A DNA stretch of 9,259 nucleotides from CAZQIC01 sp964593555 (GTDB lineage Bacteria; Bacteroidota; Bacteroidia; JAFLBG01). The DNA lies in NCBI GenBank assembly GCA_964593555.1, contig CAZQIC010000160.1:1-9259 (forward strand), read 5' to 3'. A program made the translations under genes and the position numbers. The notes under the pieces were generated by a model, which worked only from the letters and a program-made list of their open reading frames with translations, ran no database searches and was not told where the DNA came from. Position 1 is the stretch's first letter, and every line of letters begins with the position of its first letter. Below, piece after piece: positions 7,442 to 9,259 of the stretch.

Positions 7442-7468
7442 ATTGTTTGTTATCGGTTATCGGTTGTA

Positions 7469-7571
7469 CGTTCGCGCGGATATGTAGCGTTGAAAGTGTG
7501 AAAGCTATCTGTTCGCATTCCTCAGCTCGGATAGCTACGCCTTAGCTTACACACCGATATCCGTGCGAACG
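7469..7571. repeat. Structured intergenic repeat, copy 1 (15-bp terminal inverted repeats)
   Basis: CGTTCGCGCGGATAT (7469-7483) and ATATCCGTGCGAACG (7557-7571) are complementary except for one G-T pair. The enclosed 73 bases hold a second stem: AGCTATCTG (7503-7511) pairs with CGGATAGCT (7528-7536). Single-stranded nucleic acid from this stretch could therefore form a nested two-stem structure of about 103 bases. The terminal sequences recur at 8247-8258 and 8283-8294 in the same orientation, so this is a repeat family, of REP/BIME or MITE-like type. No target-site duplication is seen and no coding frame is convincing. Confidence 0.65.
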
Positions 7572-7574
7572 GGT

Positions 7575-7601
7575 GTTACAAGATTTTGAAAATCTTGTAA
7601 C
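7575..7601. repeat. 27-bp perfect palindrome (hairpin)
   Basis: GTTACAAGATTTT (7575-7587) and AAAATCTTGTAAC (7589-7601) are perfect complements around a single G. It follows the structured repeat by 3 bases. It has no trailing T run, so it is a poor intrinsic terminator; it may be part of the same repeat cluster or a protein-binding palindrome. Confidence 0.6.
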
Positions 7602-7604
7602 GAA

Positions 7605-7622
7605 TTGCTTACACACAAGCAA
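7605..7622. repeat. Short hairpin TTGCTT-ACACAC-AAGCAA
   Basis: Six-bp perfect arms surround the loop ACACAC, 3 bases after the 27-bp palindrome. The sequence GCTTACACAC in its left half also occurs at 7545-7554 inside the structured repeat, so both may come from the same repeat family. Confidence 0.45.
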
Positions 7623-7645
7623 TCCCACTATCCTGGAAATAAACC

Positions 7646-8040
7646 TCATGTATATTGTGTATTTATCCGAATAAGTAATCTACCGTCTTTTTCTATACTA
7701 TCAATATAAATCCAAGTCACGTCTGCATATTTAGTCGGATAAAGACAAAACTTTTCGCCAACTTCAAAGTTTATTTCCTTGCAACTACGGCAATTATTGA
7801 CTTCACTAATAAATTTTCTAAAATCATCTTTTGACATTAATACTCTAGAAGTTATTCCTCTATCATTTTTAAAATTTCTTGGTACCCCCCCCAAAAACTA
7901 TTTACCGAAACCAATTCTGTTGATTCAGGCAAATCAATATTGTTTTCGTATTCAACTCTCATAATTGAGTTTGTATAAAAAAAACATACAAGTGATAGAA
8001 CTAAAAAGGCACAAATAATTAATTTTATTTTCTTTCTCAT
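7646..8040 (-). pseudogene. Small membrane-anchored protein gene split by a frameshift at a G8 tract
   Basis: Two overlapping minus-strand frames make one protein. The first starts with ATG at 8040 and encodes a basic start and a hydrophobic segment (MRKKIKLIICAFLVLSLVCFF) followed by YENNIDLPESTELVSVNSFWGG; it ends prematurely at 7852. The second carries on from the same point as VPRNFKNDRGITSRVLMSKD to the stop at 7646. The crossover falls exactly in a run of eight G (C on the plus strand, 7885-7892); nine or six G would restore one frame of about 130 residues. The product would be an N-terminally anchored or exported protein with an NCRSCKE (CxxC) motif and a later EKFCLYP. I do not recognise the family. 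It is either a broken or phase-variable gene, or a homopolymer sequencing error. Confidence 0.6.
7885..7892. repeat. Homopolymer tract of eight C (G on the coding strand)
   Basis: An uninterrupted C8 run is conspicuous in this AT-rich window, where no other C or G run of this length is seen. It lies inside the split small gene and coincides with the point where the reading frame changes. Such tracts are prone to polymerase slippage and to miscounting in sequencing. Confidence 0.85.
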
Positions 8041-8236
8041 GGTTGTTTTTTCTCTGTAGTGAAAATTATTAAATTCTCTTCATCAGTTTGGCTTGCGGCA
8101 TTGCGAAATTTCATGGAGCAAACTAAACAAAAATCAGCAACTTTTGCGTATGAAAATTAAGCAGAAGTTTAGACCTAACGCAAGCGTCCAAAAAACAGTT
8201 TGCAACTGTTTTACCGCTTCCCCTTTTAATTTTTTC
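8041..8236. other. Non-coding stretch with several potential hairpins
   Basis: I see no convincing gene here; a 62-codon frame at 8093-8281 runs into the repeat and has no recognisable features. Complementary segments are frequent: AGTTTG (8085-8090) with CAAACT (8119-8124); TTGCGT (8144-8149) with ACGCAA (8178-8183); and the strong hairpin at 8192-8212. The upstream end would hold the promoter of the minus-strand small gene, where TAATTTTC-like sequence is only a weak match to TAnnTTTG. Confidence 0.4.
8182..8219. repeat. Strong hairpin AAAACAGTT-TGC-AACTGTTTT with outer stem
   Basis: A 9-bp perfect stem (8192-8200 with 8204-8212) closes on a 3-base loop. AAGCG (8182-8186) and CGCTT (8215-8219) can pair outside it across an internal loop. 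There is no T run after the stem in the plus direction, so terminator function is doubtful; it may be part of a repeat or an unrecognised RNA. Confidence 0.5.
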
Positions 8237-8304
8237 AAAGAATCCGTTCGCGCGGATATCAGTGCGCTAGAATTAGTGTAGTTATCCGTGCGAAAGGGTT
8301 TTTT
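8237..8304. repeat. Structured intergenic repeat, copy 2, with long imperfect stem and T6
   Basis: The 22 bases 8237-8258 pair with 8283-8304 through 18 Watson-Crick pairs, three G-T pairs and one mismatch, leaving a 24-base loop. The core TTCGCGCGGATA / TATCCGTGCGAA is the same as in copy 1 (7471-7482 / 7558-7569), in the same orientation and with the same G-T wobble. The right arm ends in a T6 run, so on the plus strand it could act as a terminator. The loop sequence is unrelated to the copy 1 interior. Confidence 0.65.
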
Positions 8305-8424
8305 GTTTCAGTAAATCAGAGAACTTAAGCGTAACAAATCTAAAACAGAAATACATATGGAAGCAATACAAAATGACTTGATTTCTTACATCCATTCCCC
8401 TCTTTTTATTCTCCTGCTTTTGGG

Positions 8425-8440
8425 GTATATTTGTATATAC
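8425..8440 (+). promoter_or_regulatory. Toxin-antitoxin promoter with overlapping operator-like inverted repeat
   Basis: TATATTTG (8426-8433) is an exact -7 element 20 bases before the antitoxin ATG. It lies inside GTATATTTGTATATAC, whose 6-bp ends are perfectly complementary. Type II antitoxins commonly repress their own promoter through such palindromes. The -33 region has only a T-rich stretch (TTTTT at 8402-8406). Confidence 0.55.
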
Positions 8441-8453
8441 AAAACCATCTATC

Positions 8454-8699
8454 ATGAGCTCAGCAGAATTAAAACTCCAGTTATACAGACTTATCGATAG
8501 TACTAATGATACTTCTTTACTGAAGAAGATATATGCTTCCCTATTTAAAACTATTACCAAAAAAGAAGTGGATTTTTGGGATGAACTATCTGAAGAACAG
8601 AAAGCTGAAATAGAAGAGTCAATTGCTCAGGCTGACAGAGGAGAAGTTATTCCTCATGAACAAGCGATGAAGGAAATTAAATCCAGATACAAACTATAA
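8454..8699 (+). CDS. Antitoxin of a type II toxin-antitoxin pair (addiction module component family)
   Basis: This 81-residue acidic protein has the make-up of the short addiction-module antitoxins that partner RelE/ParE toxins. It has an N-terminal helical part (SSAELKLQLYRLIDSTNDTSLLKKIYASL) and the typical tail DFWDELSEEQKAEIEESI, then AQADRGEVIPHEQAMKEIKSRY. The tail would wrap around and neutralise the toxin. The ATG at 8454 follows an exact -7 element by 20 bases. The toxin gene begins 4 bases after its stop, so the two are co-transcribed, and autoregulation through the palindrome at 8425-8440 is likely. Family assignment is by pattern and gene context. Confidence 0.85.
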   Translation: MSSAELKLQLYRLIDSTNDTSLLKKIYASLFKTITKKEVDFWDELSEEQKAEIEESIAQADRGEVIPHEQAMKEIKSRYKL

Positions 8700-8703
8700 T
8701 TCT

Positions 8704-9000
8704 GTGTCTCATAAAATTTACTGGACTGAAAGAGCTCAGAAAAGTTATATCCGTGTAGCTGATTTCATTCTTAAAAAGTGGTCTCTAAAAGAGGTTAGGA
8801 ATTTTACTGATATAAGCTCATCCACCATTCTTAAAATTGCCAAAACACCTGAGATGTTTATCTCTTCAAAAAGTAAGAATGTTCGTAAGGGATTTATCAC
8901 TAAACAAACCAGTTTGCTTTACAGAATAAAAAGCACCAGTGCAATTGAACTCTTGTATTTCTGGGACAATCGTCAAAACCCTAAGAAGCTGAAGGATTAA
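8704..9000 (+). CDS. RelE/ParE-family toxin
   Basis: This 98-residue basic protein fits the RelE/ParE toxin superfamily, whose members either cut mRNA on the ribosome or poison DNA gyrase. Seen in order: an opening beta-strand YWTERAQKSYIRVADFIL, KKWSLKEVRNFTD with two helices, the KIAKTPEMF turn, then strands VRKGFITKQTSLLYRIK and IELLYFWDNRQNPKKL, the characteristic C-terminal R-Q-P-K ending. The start is GTG at 8704; no earlier ATG in frame makes sense, and the gene follows the antitoxin stop by 4 bases. It appears intact. RelE-like mRNA cleavage and ParE-like gyrase inhibition cannot be told apart from sequence alone. Confidence 0.87.
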   Translation: MSHKIYWTERAQKSYIRVADFILKKWSLKEVRNFTDISSSTILKIAKTPEMFISSKSKNVRKGFITKQTSLLYRIKSTSAIELLYFWDNRQNPKKLKD

Positions 9001-9125
9001 TCACTCCAAAGGAAAACATTTTTCCAATTCACCTCTTAAGTCATCAATATTCATTGCCCGGTATTTCTCAAGGTTTCTTTCAGTCCAGCCATATATTGAA
9101 CCTCCCTGAGATTCATCTTACTGAA
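9001..9125 (-). pseudogene. C-terminal remnant of a tyrosine recombinase/integrase, frameshifted
   Basis: Two minus-strand frames together resemble the end of a Bacteroidota phage-integrase-type recombinase. One frame reads FFSKMNLREVQYMAG (9128 to about 9084), like the usual stretch before the active-site tyrosine (LREVQYMAGH...). The other continues TERNLEKYRAMNIDDLRGEL and EKCFPLE to the TGA at 9003-9001, matching the typical STERYQ...L...LEKHHP tail; the tyrosine codon would be 9063-9061. The frames join within about 9082-9087 and need a 1-2 base indel. Nothing upstream encodes the rest of the catalytic domain, so this is a decayed relic. It is convergent with the toxin gene, its stop lying directly next to the toxin stop. 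Confidence 0.55.
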
Positions 9126-9153
9126 AAAAGCCATGAAAAAGGCCTGTTTTTTT
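9122..9153 (+). terminator. Possible weak terminator downstream of the toxin-antitoxin operon
   Basis: GAAAAAAGCC and GGCCTGTTTTTTT flank an A-rich loop. The GC part of the stem is only three pairs, with a CTG bulge before the T7 run. The near symmetry means it could work weakly in both directions. It overlaps the upstream edge of the recombinase remnant. Low confidence because the stem is weak. Confidence 0.3.
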
Positions 9154-9161
9154 AAGTACAT

Positions 9162-9259
9162 TTTTAAAATTTCAAAGAATTTCTGAAAATTCATCGTGAG
9201 CGTTGCAGCGGGATAGCTTATTTGTTATAAGTTCAAAACTTATCCTTTTACTAAAGGGG
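9162..9259. other. Right-edge non-coding stretch with an ATAAGTT hairpin
   Basis: No gene is supported here. ATAAGTT (9227-9233) and AACTTAT (9237-9243) are perfect complements around CAA; GGATA (9211-9215) and TATCC (9241-9245) offer a competing outer pairing. The segment may be further debris of the recombinase element or intergenic sequence leading to a gene beyond the window. Confidence 0.3.

Noticed and set aside
7450..7463. Tandem TTATCGG repeat as a phase-variation tract
   Set aside because: Only two units and outside any gene; it may occur by chance.
7442..7640. CRISPR array
   Set aside because: The repeats are inverted and unequal in spacing; there are no regularly spaced direct repeats and no cas genes.
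7779..7964. Plus-strand frame of 61 codons
   Set aside because: It is antisense to the split small membrane protein and runs through the C8 tract; no features.
8093..8281. Plus-strand frame of 62 codons in the non-coding stretch
   Set aside because: It reads through the strong hairpin and into repeat copy 2; no promoter and no recognisable domain.
8282..8560. Minus-strand frame of 92 codons
   Set aside because: It overlaps the toxin-antitoxin promoter and the antitoxin start in antisense, with no motifs.

Overview
The window looks like chromosomal DNA from a member of the Bacteroidota. Three things point there: an AT-rich composition; a 1255-residue secreted protein ending in a type B sorting domain of the type IX secretion system (T9SS), which is confined to that phylum; and repeated matches to the Bacteroidota -7 promoter element TAnnTTTG just upstream of genes (TAAATTTG at 2325-2318 on the minus strand; TATATTTG at 6310, 6956 and 8426 on the plus strand). 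I cannot place it below phylum level.

Left part (1-2313, minus strand): a tightly packed operon in the order MarR-type repressor, HlyD-like periplasmic adaptor, RND efflux pump inner-membrane subunit, with only 2 bases between successive genes. This is a self-regulated drug or toxic-compound efflux cassette. The RND frame stops after 238 codons, about a quarter of the usual length, 39 bases from the window edge. A perfect 17-bp palindrome overlaps the predicted -33 element of the operon, and the -7 element lies so close to the marR ATG that the mRNA may be leaderless.

Middle (2428-6195, plus strand): a very large secreted mosaic protein with a signal peptide, a GEVED-like domain, a region resembling the sialidase-associated N-terminal domain, a propeller-like region, a PKD domain, five Ig/PKD-like repeats of about 70 residues and the T9SS type B C-terminal domain. 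It is probably a cell-surface or gliding-associated adhesin-like protein.

Next (6196-7441, plus strand): a periplasmic YceI-family lipid-binding protein followed by a second MarR-family regulator. Two tandem 12-bp palindromes abut the yceI promoter. A 16-bp perfect inverted repeat between the two genes encloses the second marR promoter and may also act as a terminator.

Right part (7442-9259): an accessory-looking zone. It holds a cluster of inverted repeats (7469-7622); a small membrane-anchored protein gene split by a frameshift exactly at an 8-base G tract (minus strand, 7646-8040); a second copy of the repeat ends forming a long imperfect hairpin (8237-8304); a type II toxin-antitoxin operon (8454-9000); and a frameshifted C-terminal remnant of a tyrosine recombinase (minus strand, 9001-9125). 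Together these suggest a site of past insertion and decay. I found no RNA genes of known families, no CRISPR array and no intact mobile element. The least explained material is the paired structured repeat and the homopolymer-broken gene between its two copies.
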